DNA of 64,000 nucleotides, from assembly GCA_947579605.1 (NCBI GenBank), contig OX388316.1, forward strand, positions 14,821,290 to 14,885,289. Direction: 5' to 3'. The notes below the pieces were generated by a model, which worked only from the letters and a program-made list of their open reading frames with translations, had not been told where the DNA came from and did not search any database. The stretch is from Athripsodes cinereus (lineage: Eukaryota > Arthropoda > Insecta > Trichoptera > Leptoceridae). Of this stretch, positions 33,509 through 43,887 are shown piece after piece. Made by a program: the position numbers and the translations under genes. The stretch's first letter is position 1; each line of letters begins with the position of its first letter.

Positions 33509-34384
33509 ATATGCATATTACTTAAGGATCTGCAATAAATAATATGTTACTGCTGATTTTTCTTCCATTACGTTATCAATGTTCTAAGAAACATTTTAAT
33601 CAATGCAACATTATTTTAATTACAATTAGATTTTTCAAAGCATAGTGATATTGTTATAAAATAGATTGTGCACTGCATAAGAAAACCTTTTTGATTATTA
33701 TTTACCTACCTATATTTAAATGTTCGCCTTTCAAGCGATTTATAAGGAAATACGGAATGGAAATATAATAGATTACTCGATTCTAAACAAGAGAACTTAT
33801 TAAGTTACCTATTTTTTTCTACTCTGTGATGGTGATGGAGTGAACTATGATTGGAGATCTCATATGATGTAGGTAATTAATATTTGATCATTAATGGTTC
33901 CAATAATCATCACTTGTTCCATGATCCAATCCACATACTAAAGTTAAATCTATTTGCACATTACAATCACATTTATATGGACAATAATCAGGAATCAACA
34001 TCTTAGTAGGAACCCTTCCTCCTTTATATACCTACCCATGTTTTTTATATTATAATATGTTTGTAATATTGATTTATTAATTTTGTGTTTGGTACCTATG
34101 TTTTGTTTTGTTATGATATTGTACCTATGTAAAAAAAAATATTGTGTAAAAGGCTAATTAGCCGTAAATAAATAAATAAATATTTTCTACAATAGATTTT
34201 AAATGATAGTAATGAATAGATATGTTATTATTGAAACCGGTCGTATAAGATTAAAGTTATAGCAATAACCTAGGTACGCAAATAAATACATAGTGAGATT
34301 ATTAAAAAAATATGAGTTTATTGTATAAACGTGTTGGATTAACAGAGTCGTAAGGAAAGTGAGATAACGATATTAGTATGTATT
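33509..34384. other. AT-rich spacer with a retroposon 3' end
   Basis: At about 34120-34180 the sequence AAAAGGCTAATTAGCCGTAA enters a (TAAA)n tail, a typical 3' end of a truncated retroposon with a GGCTAATTAGCC hairpin. Nothing else recognised. Confidence 0.4.
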
Positions 34385-34520
34385 ATGTATAGGGACTATT
34401 AGTATTTAGCATTGGTCGACGCTGCTGCATTGATACAACGAGATAATGGAGGCAGGTTCGATTCCTGGTAGGTAAAGTGTATAGTGAAAGATTGTATCTG
34501 AATATGGTCCGAGGGCCAAT
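34385..34520 (+). repeat. tRNA-derived SINE head (pol III box B)
   Basis: Contains GGTTCGATTCC at about 34457, an exact pol III box B, with CAGG/CCTG flanks that form a T-arm-like stem, and an upstream TAGCATTGGTCGACG resembling box A. The spacing is that of a tRNA-derived SINE. No complete cloverleaf with an acceptor stem can be drawn, so this is not a tRNA gene. Confidence 0.5.
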
Positions 34521-35630
34521 TATCCACGGAGTCACATATTTCAACTACTGTACATGTATAAATAACTCTTTTCCATACTATGAGATTTGCTTTAGTGTCC
34601 GGCTAGTCGTCGTCCTGCAACTGTGATTTCTTTTGGCCTTCATTATTTATCATTTAAGTAAGTTTTTTTCTTTAAACACACACAAACAAATTATATTTTA
34701 TTTGTATTGTGAACAGTCTGAAAAATTATAACCAGATTGATTCGAATAAATAGGTTTGATTCCTCCGACTACTTAAATAATATGGGGAAGCTTTTCTTTA
34801 AAAATGCCTGCCATTCTGAATAATTTTGTTCCAATAGAGTTCTGTGACTGATTCATTGATATCGTTGTGATAGAACAGTGGATTGTAAAAAATTGCATTT
34901 ATTTTTATGCGACGTAAAACACCAAATGTTATTTATATTTATATTTGAAAATAGATTAAAGTTGATCCAATGAATACTTTTTGTTTGTTAATTTCAGAAA
35001 TTGTCACTGCCCCTGTTCCAATTAATATACGGTTGAAGCTATTTTTACATCAAATTAGAGATTAATCAGTTGATGAATATGTACATGTGAAGACGTCATC
35101 ATGCAACCAGTTTTTTTTATCAGTCTGGTATTCTACGCTAGTTTCACAATTGTGAAAAATATATTTTTTACTGACTAATATGCAAAACAAAACGTGATGC
35201 TGAGACTGTTAAATAAGTTTATCGGTATTATAATATTGTATTATTCCTTTTTCTTTATTTTCCTCTTACTCAACATTCAAATATATCTAGATAGGTTCAA
35301 CTACCTACCTCTAGTAACTACACCTGATGATAAATACACTCCCTTAATAGATAGGCACTACCGTAATCTTTAATCTTTGCAAGAATTCTTCGGTAATTAT
35401 CGTCAGATTAATCTCTTCATTTAATAGTAACATCTTCATTATGTTCTTAGTCGTATTATTATTTTCAAGCAGTTAATACCAAGGTACATTTTGTATAAAT
35501 AAACCCTTTATAATTATATTATAACTCTTGCTTATGCACTCTATCTAATACTAGTATTAGAAATGTATATATCACGAAACTCTTTTCAGTTCAGAGTTTT
35601 TTTTTAATTTTATACCTTATAAGTATTGTG
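34521..35630. other. AT-rich spacer without recognised genes
   Basis: No coding motif recognised. Confidence 0.5.
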
Positions 35631-35852
35631 AGGAGAGAAATATCGTCTTCTCCGCCTTATATTGAAGGGCAAGATAGAGGGAAGACGGGGAGTTGGCAGA
35701 AACCAGATGTCCCGGCTGCGTAACATTAGAGATTGGACCGAAATGAGGACATTGGATGACCCGTTCAGAGCAGCACAGGACAGGGAGGTTTTCGCCGGAG
35801 TGATCGCCAACGTCGGGGGGACATAGCACGGCACAGAAAGTAGAAGAAGAAG
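35631..35852 (+). pseudogene. LINE tail, VIANVGGT family (copy 3)
   Basis: An uninterrupted 64-codon frame from about 35632: GEKYRLLRLILKGKIEGRRG, RNQMSRLRNIRDWTEMR, then FRAAQDREVFAGVIANVGGT and TAG at 35824-35826, followed by a (GAA)n tail. ATAAGTATTG before and ATAAATATTG after may be a 10-bp target duplication with one mismatch. Minus-strand frames here are shadows. Same C-terminus as 56231-56940. Confidence 0.82.
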
Positions 35853-37052
35853 ATAAATATTGGAACAAATCACTCGTATGGAGAAGAAAACAGTAACCGA
35901 AAAATAGAAAATCTGTAAATATGCATTAATCTTACTTCAAAACTATTATTGTTTGTTAGTTAAATGTTTTGCACCAAGATTCAATTATTATTTTTGTTTA
36001 ATTTTACCTAGTATGTAGGTACCTAATAAAAACTTCCATCAAAATAGAGCCTTTTTATGTTTATTATTACTACTCACAACTAAGGACATAAAGTTTTCTC
36101 AAAACCTACCTACCTATATTGAACTTTTTTAGGTCAACAACCTTGTACCAACATATTCACAAATTTGTTGTATGTATTAAATAAGTTATTCTTATTTCAT
36201 CAAACTATGTTAAAAGTTCGGTCAAATAGGAGGTGTAAGGAATAAATTATTAAATTATGAGACGGTTTACAACGTTATAATATTAGAATTGGATCAGCAA
36301 ATGATTTAAAAACAGCATGTGGTATGTATGATATCTCTGATGTTGGTATCAGGGTACAAAATTGACGTGTCTATTGTCAATAATTTCGTATGTTTATTTT
36401 ATCAACTCACATATAATCGTGCCAATGAACTTGTATTGTGTAATAATAACGTGTCCCAAATGTATGAAATATTTTATTTTGTAGGATAGTTCACTCGAAA
36501 GCTAGTAACACGTGTAACATTTTATTAAATTTCTACCAAGTATCTACCAACCTATATTTTATCTTTCTCCGTAGATTTTCCAGAAAAAAATAGAGCTCCT
36601 ACTATTTTTCGAAATTTTTCATTTGCCCTGTAAAATATTACTAAAAAGACATTCAACATAATATATAAATTCAGAGTTGAATTGAATATTATGTTGAAGG
36701 TGTACCTACATGTAGTTGGATTCTGAATGTCATATTTTTTATAGGAACGGGAAGAATGACTGTAATATTTATTACACGCAGTTAGTTTACTGGTTACCTT
36801 CCTTGTAGTCGTGATGGTACCTATATATGTAGAGATTTTTAATCTTAATCTTAAACCTTTCCATGAGGTAAAAAATGGGTCAGTAGCCTAATGGTTCATC
36901 CTGGAAAAATCTTTAATCTAGATGCCCGTCGTACTAATTATTAACATATAATATCATTTGTGGGAGTGTTTAGAGTTGTGTTTGAGTTAATTAAAAACAC
37001 TATTTCAGATTTGTAAATGTAAAAATGTGAGAGTGAAGACAAACTTTTATTC
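35853..37052. other. AT-rich spacer without recognised genes
   Basis: No coding motif recognised. A short stretch GTAGCCTAATGGTT near 36891 looks like a pol III box A but has no box B at the right distance. Confidence 0.45.
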
Positions 37053-37295
37053 ATCCCGTCACAAAATCTCCCACAATTGTGGTAGCTAACGAACCAAATG
37101 CTTGTAATAAAGATACAAATCATCCTCTTCGTGCCAATAAATACTGATGTATTGAGGATGGGAGCCTCATAGCTGAATTGAAGATGTAAATTGTTTTATA
37201 GGTACATAAGGTTTAACGAACATCTACCTTTTAAAGGAGACTCAAAAATATACTGAAAAGAATTAAAGTCTATTCTTTACCGGGAACTTCACGAA
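37053..37295 (-). repeat. SINE-like repeat, diverged copy 5
   Basis: Minus-strand copy. Plus-strand order is CCCGTCACAAAATCTCCCAC, TGGTAGCTAACG, CATCCTCTTCGTGCC, TGAGGATGGGAGCC, CTACCTTTTAAAGGAGACTC and TTTACCGGG. The 3' end lacks the (TAG)n tail. Confidence 0.6.
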
Positions 37296-37982
37296 ATACA
37301 ATACCCTATGAAGACATACCTCATCGCTAAATTTATAATATAAAATTTCTGATATACGTAGTATATTGTTTTGATTTTTTAGTAATAAAATAAACTATCA
37401 TCCCGTAATTAAATGACTTCCATTTTTATGTTCATAATTCGTAAAATTGAAACGGGTCGAAAATGTCCTAATTTCTTGCATGAATATCGCAATTATCCAC
37501 TCTGTAGGTTGGCATTATAATCCAAACAAAAAAATAGGACCAGGTGATATCTCGTTGAGGATGTTTTATAATATTTTAAAAATTTTGATATAAATAATAA
37601 TAAGTGGGTAGCTGTCATATTATTTTAGTTAACAAGATAAAAACACGATACATAGTTTGTTAAACAACATTTTCGCACCTTGAAAATAATTATAAAAATT
37701 AAAAGAACGACCATTAATAGGAAGGTAACTATAATAATTGCCAGTTTGAGTGAATGGTTAGGTGCTAATGAATGACTCGATATGCCTGCCTCCTAACAAT
37801 TCTAAACTCCTTATTCTTATAACTAACTAACTAACTGATGGCAGGTGTGAAGTAGTATAGGGTTCTGGAAAATTGTTTATATCTAAATGCTTAATACTTA
37901 GATATAACTTTTGTGTACCTATAATTAAGTAAAAATATTATCTTATGACTTATTAATTAGTAATATCTTTATTACAAATAAA
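37296..37982. other. AT-rich spacer without recognised genes
   Basis: Nothing supported. Confidence 0.5.
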
Positions 37983-38120
37983 TGTGCTGGGTCTGGGTGT
38001 TACATGTATTTATGTTTAGTGTATTGTATATATGTATCGTCGTGTTAGTAGATACCTACACATAATACAAGATTCATACCTAAGTTTGGGACTAGCTCGA
38101 TATGTGTGAATTATCCATGC
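37983..38120 (+). repeat. Metulj-like SINE 3' region
   Basis: TGTGCTGGGTCTGGGTGTTA is followed by a TATTTATG-type stretch, ATCGTCGTGTTAGTAG, a degraded CATAATACAAG and GTTTGGGACTAGCTCGATAT, then GTGTGAAT. This order of blocks is that of widespread insect SINEs of the Metulj type described from butterflies and related RTE 3' ends. The tRNA-like head is absent. Assigned from memory of the pattern; a repeat-library search would settle it. Confidence 0.45.
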
Positions 38121-40755
38121 ATGTTATGTTATGTTATATAATAACATATACACGCTACGTTCTGAAATGTGATTGAAAATATTTATAACAAAGTCTTTTG
38201 AGATCGTTACAGATTTTGGTCGATGTGATCATGAGTGACAGTGGTCTCCCGGTATGCGGTAGGAACATGAAGGTTTTTTTATTGAAATATTCTTTAGCCA
38301 AACCGAGGAAATGGTTACATTAATGTCAAATTTCTATGCTTTTCCAAAATCTGATTCTAAAAAAGGTCTTTACTTTCACTTTTTAATTGTAAACAATCAA
38401 CGTCTCCCTCTCATCTGGCCGACAAAAGTTCACTGGTCTACGGCGATAAAAAGGTTGAAAACCATTGCTGTATGTGGTTGGTAGGGGTAAAATTTTGGAT
38501 GACTTTAAATTTAAGTCTTTTTTATTTCATAGCATATAATCTTGCGAGTATAATAAATTCTTCTATACATTCTTGTAGGCGTTCATACCTACTGATATGA
38601 ATTTGAACCACTTGTTTAAACTAAATATATCTAAAACGATCATGATTCCTCACACAATCTCTTTTAAATAAAAACTATCATACTTTTTATCTTTCTTTTA
38701 TGATTCCTTTTCTCTGCTCGTACACAATATTAATAAACAAATCAAATGAAGTAAAGTGGAATACAAATAGGTATAAATTCCCACATACATAAAAATAATA
38801 ATCTATATAAAAGAAACTGTAATAGTTCTGAAAAATTTTCGATACATGTGTAAAAATGTACCTACACATGTCAATCAATTGATATAATTTGTACGTACCT
38901 CGGTTCATAGAAAAGAGAGTACAAGAAATAATATCTACAATAATAATACATAAAATCGTTATTCGAAGTCGATGGCAATTTACACCCAATTTTCCTCTCA
39001 TGTCGATATCGCCCATCCACAATGATTTATCCTATAAACGAGTTGTGAAAAACAATATACCAGATGGGTTTATACTTTCTATAAAACATAATAATACCGA
39101 ATATAAAATCGACCATTTTCCTCCGTAATGGTCGATGGCCTGCCGTCATTGTAATGTATAGGACTACTTTGTAATTTCACGCCTTGTTTTGCTTTTACAC
39201 CCGCTTTTTATGGTCTCAAATTTACGACCCTAAAATGTCACCCCGTCTACTCTGTGCCCGATCGTCAAATGAGCCGATCTTTTTTTTACGAGATATTGAA
39301 TGTCTCAACGGATAATTAGGATTTAAGTAAATTATTGGAAACACTATATATTTTTTCAATTTTAAATCCATATCCGCTTTTTTGATTACGCCCAATATCA
39401 ATTTGGCGTTCAGGCGTTATAATATAATTATTTTCGTTTGGATAAAAAACAGCCTCGAATTTATAAAGACCTTCTACTAAAAGAATTTATCTACATATAA
39501 TTTATTCAAAAAAATTAATTTTGCAAAAATTGTCCTTAAATATTGACTCTTTGCATAGACATTTAAATGTAAATATCATTTTCCTCTGTAAATAGAGCAC
39601 ACATACCATTGACAAAATCAATTTAATTCCCTCCGATAAAATTACAATTTAACAATAACGTGATTCAAGAAATCCAATTTCACAATATCGTATCAAAGAG
39701 TATTTTCAAATTATCCCTAGCTGACGAGATCTAAAAACTCCTTTGTCAAAATTTCCCAATACGTTTAGAGTACCTATACGTATAATAATGTGTAAGTGTA
39801 TTCTACATATATAATATAATATTAAGGGACCCTGGAAGTTGAGGAATGCTCGTCTATCGAAAGATTATCTTCTCACAAATATTCTAGGAATCTTTTGTTT
39901 ATCCTCCAGTCATTCTGAAAGCAGTCCATTAAATAATAGGGTAATACATAATATCTAAGAAGATAAAGCAGTACTTTGGGAGTATGGGAAAATATCTCTG
40001 AAACTATCCAAAAGTAAGTAGATACAAAGAATCTCTAAGAATTCCCAGAGACGCAGTATATTTCAATAAAGTTTTTTTCCCTCTTATCTCAGTATGGGTG
40101 AAGTTTATTAATAATTTTATTATTATTCTATAATACGAGTACTACCAAAAATATACAAAAGACGAAAAATTTTCCAGAGAATTTTAGGCACTAAAATTTT
40201 TCAATTAGTTTTTTATCAGAATATAAGATTGTATCTTTTTCATATTAAAGAATATCTTGGAAAATGTGTCGTTTAAAGTATATCTTTTCTTCGTTATGAA
40301 CCAAATTATTTTCTTACTATCTTGTATTTTTTTCATAAAAAGCTCAGAGGAACCAATCCGTTCTTGTATAAGATCAATATCAATGAATCCTTTTGTTGAA
40401 GTTCATTGATTCACTCAACTAGATATTTTTGGGTGTCACTCTAAAGGATATTTTTTCGTCTATTCTAATAAACTTTGATAAAATGATGCTTTCTCGGTAG
40501 TTATGCTGCCGGTTTACTCTTTTCGAAGGGTCGTGAACATCTTTGAATTAATATATCGAACAGTTATTAGATCATTTTTTTATATATGCTTAATTTTCCT
40601 TTGCAAGTGATTCCTCATCACATACCCGTCAAATTTTCTCTGGAACAAGGTGAAAACAATATTTATTTTTTACAGCGATTATATGGCACCTGAACTTTTT
40701 GTTTAGTTTATAATTTTCCTATCGCTATATTATTATCTTCGGTGTAAAAATGGTT
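38121..40755. other. AT-rich spacer without recognised genes
   Basis: No coding motif recognised. GTTGAAAACCATTGCTG at 38453 resembles the end of a hAT element, without a partner. The frames at 38687-39022 and 38889-39128 lie on opposite strands and show no domain. The minus-strand one has hydrophobic runs, as expected for AT-rich random sequence. Confidence 0.45.
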
Positions 40756-40902
40756 GAGGTTTGCCACCCATCCTGAATGTCTTGATTTCATACTGGCACG
40801 AAGAGGACAGTTTGCATGTTTCTTACATGCAGCTGATCTGCTGGCTACCCCACTTGTGGGATATGCCGTGATGGTATAGTAGTAGTAGTAGTAGTAGTAG
40901 TA
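40756..40902 (+). repeat. SINE-like repeat, 5'-truncated copy 6 with (TAG) tail
   Basis: Best preserved 3' half of the family: GAGGTTTGCCACCCATCCTG, GAAGAGGACAGTTTGCATG, ATCTGCTGGCTACCCCACTT, GTGGGATATGCCGTGATGG and TATAG followed by eight GTA units. The tail and 5' truncation indicate retroposition. Confidence 0.9.
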
Positions 40903-41745
40903 AAAATGGTGTTTTACAAGCCATGGAGATAATAATTATTATGATCAAAAAGTTAAAGATAGGTACAGGTAATACTAGGCTTTCAAACAATGGAGAAATT
41001 TATGTTTTTCTGACAAACTTTATTACAAATGTTTATATGAAACTGCACAGTGCTAAGATTAGTAAGGTACAAGAAACATAATTTTTATTATTTTACCTAT
41101 CCAATGCTTAAACTGTAAGTAATACGAACAAATTGATCCGATTGCATAATTATCTAGAGATTTTTACTTATGTTTCCATTAAGATCAAATAATTATTGTT
41201 TGATTACGTAGCTATGTACCTATATTTACATGTATTAACCGAATTAGGTAAATAATTTATATACTTGCTTACCCAGAAATTAGATTAACATAACAAGAGC
41301 TTATCCGCATTGAATTAGGTAATAGTGTCAATTTATATTAAGCAGATGTATTTATATGTCATCGCCTGATAGTTGAATTGGTCATTTAACTGAATGGATT
41401 TAAGAATTCTAGATGAATAATTTAACGTAAAATTTATCCATCCTAGCGCCACAGTGCCAAACAAAGAAACTAAATTTCAACAATCGGGCTAGCTTCGATA
41501 AGGCCGGATGTTAAACTTTAGCCGTTCAATAGCCGACATTTAATTAAACGCCTAGCTATTCAGTTTACTGACCAATTTAACAATTGAGCGGCGACATAAT
41601 TATACACGGTGTTTGTATTGTTACCACTAAATACTTAAATGCCAATATAACTAGTAATGTATTTGTTATTAGATAACATTTACAATACGAGATCATAATT
41701 TTGTAATGAGGTGTAAATGTATACGATTTTCGCAAAAGGAAAGAC
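40903..41745. other. AT-rich spacer without recognised genes
   Basis: Nothing supported. A less AT-rich patch at about 41440-41600 has no ORF. Confidence 0.45.
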
Positions 41746-41749
41746 TTTT

Positions 41750-42014
41750 AAATTATCAAATAAAATAAAATAAATATTTATTATTTTTGTTTCGTGTTAC
41801 TGTTGAGTAAGACTAACGCACGACCGGTTTCGCGGACTCCGAGTTCGCATCATAGTATAGATCAGCACCTGATGATGCGAACTCGGAGTCCGCGAAACCG
41901 GTCGTGCGTTAGTCTTACTCAACAGTAACACGAAACAAAAATAATAAATATTTATTTTATTTTATTTGATAATTTAAAATGAAGTGTTACAAAGTAAATG
42001 CCGATACAATTAAT
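41750..42014 (+). mobile_element. Retroposon with perfect 108-bp inverted arms (copy B)
   Basis: Direct repeats GGAAAGACTTTT at 41738-41749 and 42015-42026 flank the element. 41746-41853 and 41872-41979 are exact reverse complements of 108 bp with an 18-nt spacer; the outer four bases of the left arm fall in the target repeat. A 35-39 nt single-copy tail follows to 42014. The right arm has CTGATGA (41869-41875), T, a stem and GAAA (41894-41897), then CCGGTCGTGC. The plan equals that of 17892-18221 in the opposite orientation. I infer a Penelope-like element reduced to inverted terminal repeats; no RT or GIY-YIG coding sequence is present. Confidence 0.75.
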
Positions 42015-42162
42015 GGAAAGACTTTTGCTTAATTCTATTCAATGAATTTGCTAAACATTGGAAATTTATTTGACAAAGTAGTCATTATATTTTTTTCTTT
42101 GCTATTATGGTTAAACATCCGAAATGGAGTGAATTATGTAGAAATTGTACTATCCTGTACCC

Positions 42163-42210
42163 TCACGCCGTATCCCAAGTGGGGTAGGCAGAGAGAAAGA
42201 AAAGTCATAT
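42163..42210 (-). repeat. 3' end of the VEEAKEVCKDRS LINE family
   Basis: Plus strand ACCCTCACGCCGTATCCCAA, GTGGGGTAGGCAGAGAGA is the reverse complement of the LINE end at 62790-62840. Only about 48 bp are present. The frame at 42042-42281 that runs across it is not a gene. Confidence 0.7.
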
Positions 42211-42526
42211 TTGCTTTAAAAATGTTAATGTTTCTTTTTCTTAGTTATAATGACTATGTTCAACAAGAACAATGTAGATAAATGGTTTTTACACTTTTTT
42301 ATGAAAAATATATTAGTGCTTCAGGGAAATGTTGACAAAAATGTCGATGTTTCGGTATTTAACCGCTTATTCCCAGTTAAGATATCATGAGGTTTGTTTT
42401 TTCTATAAATCCAAATACAACCTTATATACCTAAATTTCACAGTAAGCTAAAAAGCTTGTGTCGTGAAAGGGGAGTTTGCCGGTACTTTATCTTCAGAGA
42501 TCGACCCACCAATTTTATGTATCTGT

Positions 42527-42570
42527 CTATACCATCACGACAAATGGATTAGTCACTAGACTAACTGCTT
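42527..42570 (-). repeat. SINE-like repeat, fragment 7
   Basis: TCTATACCATCACGACAAAT followed by GGATTAGTCACTAGAC matches the reverse complement of the family 3' end, with the GGCATATCC block deleted. Confidence 0.5.
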
Positions 42571-43155
42571 AACAATGCTAAACAAATTTTCTAATAATAT
42601 TTCCACGTTTTACAATAATGCTATCTATTTTTTCATAAGGCTAATAGCGATTAATAAAATTACTCCAAAAACAATAATACGGATATTTTACGGAACACAT
42701 AAACCTCGTTATACATTTTACTCGTATGTAGCATATTACATATTTATTATGTTTACTATACTAGTATTATCGTGATCTATGTAAACGATGCAATAGTAAT
42801 TTACCCAGACAATATTAGTACTAATGTGGTAACAGTACTGGTTACTAATGAAATGACTGACGCACTAGTTGACTGTATATAATATACATACCTACATAGC
42901 TTAGACTATTCACCCAATTATTCTACACCAATCATTACTATTATTATTTGCATGTATAGATACATTTGGATGATGTGACATAGCACCTAATACATTAACA
43001 CAATATTGCACACCTATTGATTTGTAATTATATTTCATTAAATACATATTGTATGATGTGTAGATTACCTGGAAGATAAATTAATTGTCACTGACTAATA
43101 AACTAATGTTGACTGGTGCCTATATAATATTTATCCAATATTGAAATAATTTGTC
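42571..43155. other. AT-rich spacer without recognised genes
   Basis: Nothing supported; the frame at 42575-42775 lacks motifs. Confidence 0.5.
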
Positions 43156-43281
43156 TCTATCACAGCATAACCCACAAGTACGGTAGCCAGTATGCAATAA
43201 AAATTAATATTGTTTTCTGCGTGACAATAAAACAGACAAACAAGACATTCAGAATAGAAACCTCGCTAAATTGAAGATATC
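43156..43281 (-). repeat. SINE-like repeat, copy 8 (3' half)
   Basis: Plus strand CTATCACAGCATAACCCACA, GGTAGCCAGTATGC, GACATTCAGAATAGAAACC and TCGCTAAATTGAAGAT match the reverse complement of the family from its end inward. The block around GAGGACAG is replaced by AT-rich sequence. Confidence 0.65.
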
Positions 43282-43319
43282 AAACTTTTTATATGTAATG
43301 TACCACAAATAATTCTAAT

Positions 43320-43527
43320 GATACCTGTATGGATATGTACATAATATTGAATTGTGTTTGTGTGGAACTGTGTTTGGTTTTATTTTGTTTACTGGTGTGA
43401 TTTGTTTTATTTTTAACTGAAATGTTTACATCTTTTCATGTTTGAAGATCGTGTTTGTTAAATTATCATGTATTGTAGAAGACAAATGTCGTTTGCTGTC
43501 CAAAATAAATAAATAAATAAATAAATA
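43320..43527 (+). repeat. Probable retroposon 3' end with (AAAT)n tail
   Basis: A T/G-rich segment ends CGTTTGCTGTCCAAAATAAA followed by five more AAAT units. No coding motif is left. The tail type suggests a LINE or SINE copy; family unknown. Confidence 0.35.
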
Positions 43528-43716
43528 CCTACATGCCTTTTACTGGCCACACGAGAACGAGGAATGAGTATGATACATAATTCAAGCAGTGAACTGTACT
43601 AAACAATCGATGTTATCTACCTTTTATTAATTGTACTATATTTTGTCCTGTTTTATGCTTTTTATATAATTTTGTATTTTTTTTATTCAATAAAATGAAC
43701 ATACTTTCAAAAGGGG

Positions 43717-43887
43717 CATTGAAGAGAGTGTAGCTTAAAAGATTCCCACGACGGCGGTTTTAGCCGGTCGGTCCTTCAGACCTGCCCAATGGCCCGCCCG
43801 TGAGGACAATTTTGGTTTGAATGTGCGGATAAATAGGAGTCTATGACTCCTGAAATATCCGGGTGTGAGGTGGGTCTCTCTTCAATG
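43717..43887 (-). repeat. GC-rich interspersed repeat with 12-bp TIRs, copy 2
   Basis: CATTGAAGAGAG at 43717-43728 is exactly inverted at 43876-43887. The 171-bp body is far richer in G+C than its flanks, includes the palindrome AGGAGTCATAGACTCCT and is homologous (reversed) to 32074-32266. No ORF. Target duplications are not evident. It may be a small non-autonomous DNA element, or a structured RNA-derived repeat. Confidence 0.65.

Noticed and set aside
34440..34475. tRNA gene
   Set aside because: Box B is good but no acceptor, D or anticodon stems can be completed.
38230..38475. hAT-like element end GTTGAAAACCATTGCTG
   Set aside because: No partner end or duplication found; single degraded motif.
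38687..39128. Opposite-strand frames of 111 and 79 codons as a host gene
   Set aside because: No domain, codon usage or splice pattern supports either; AT-rich chance frames.
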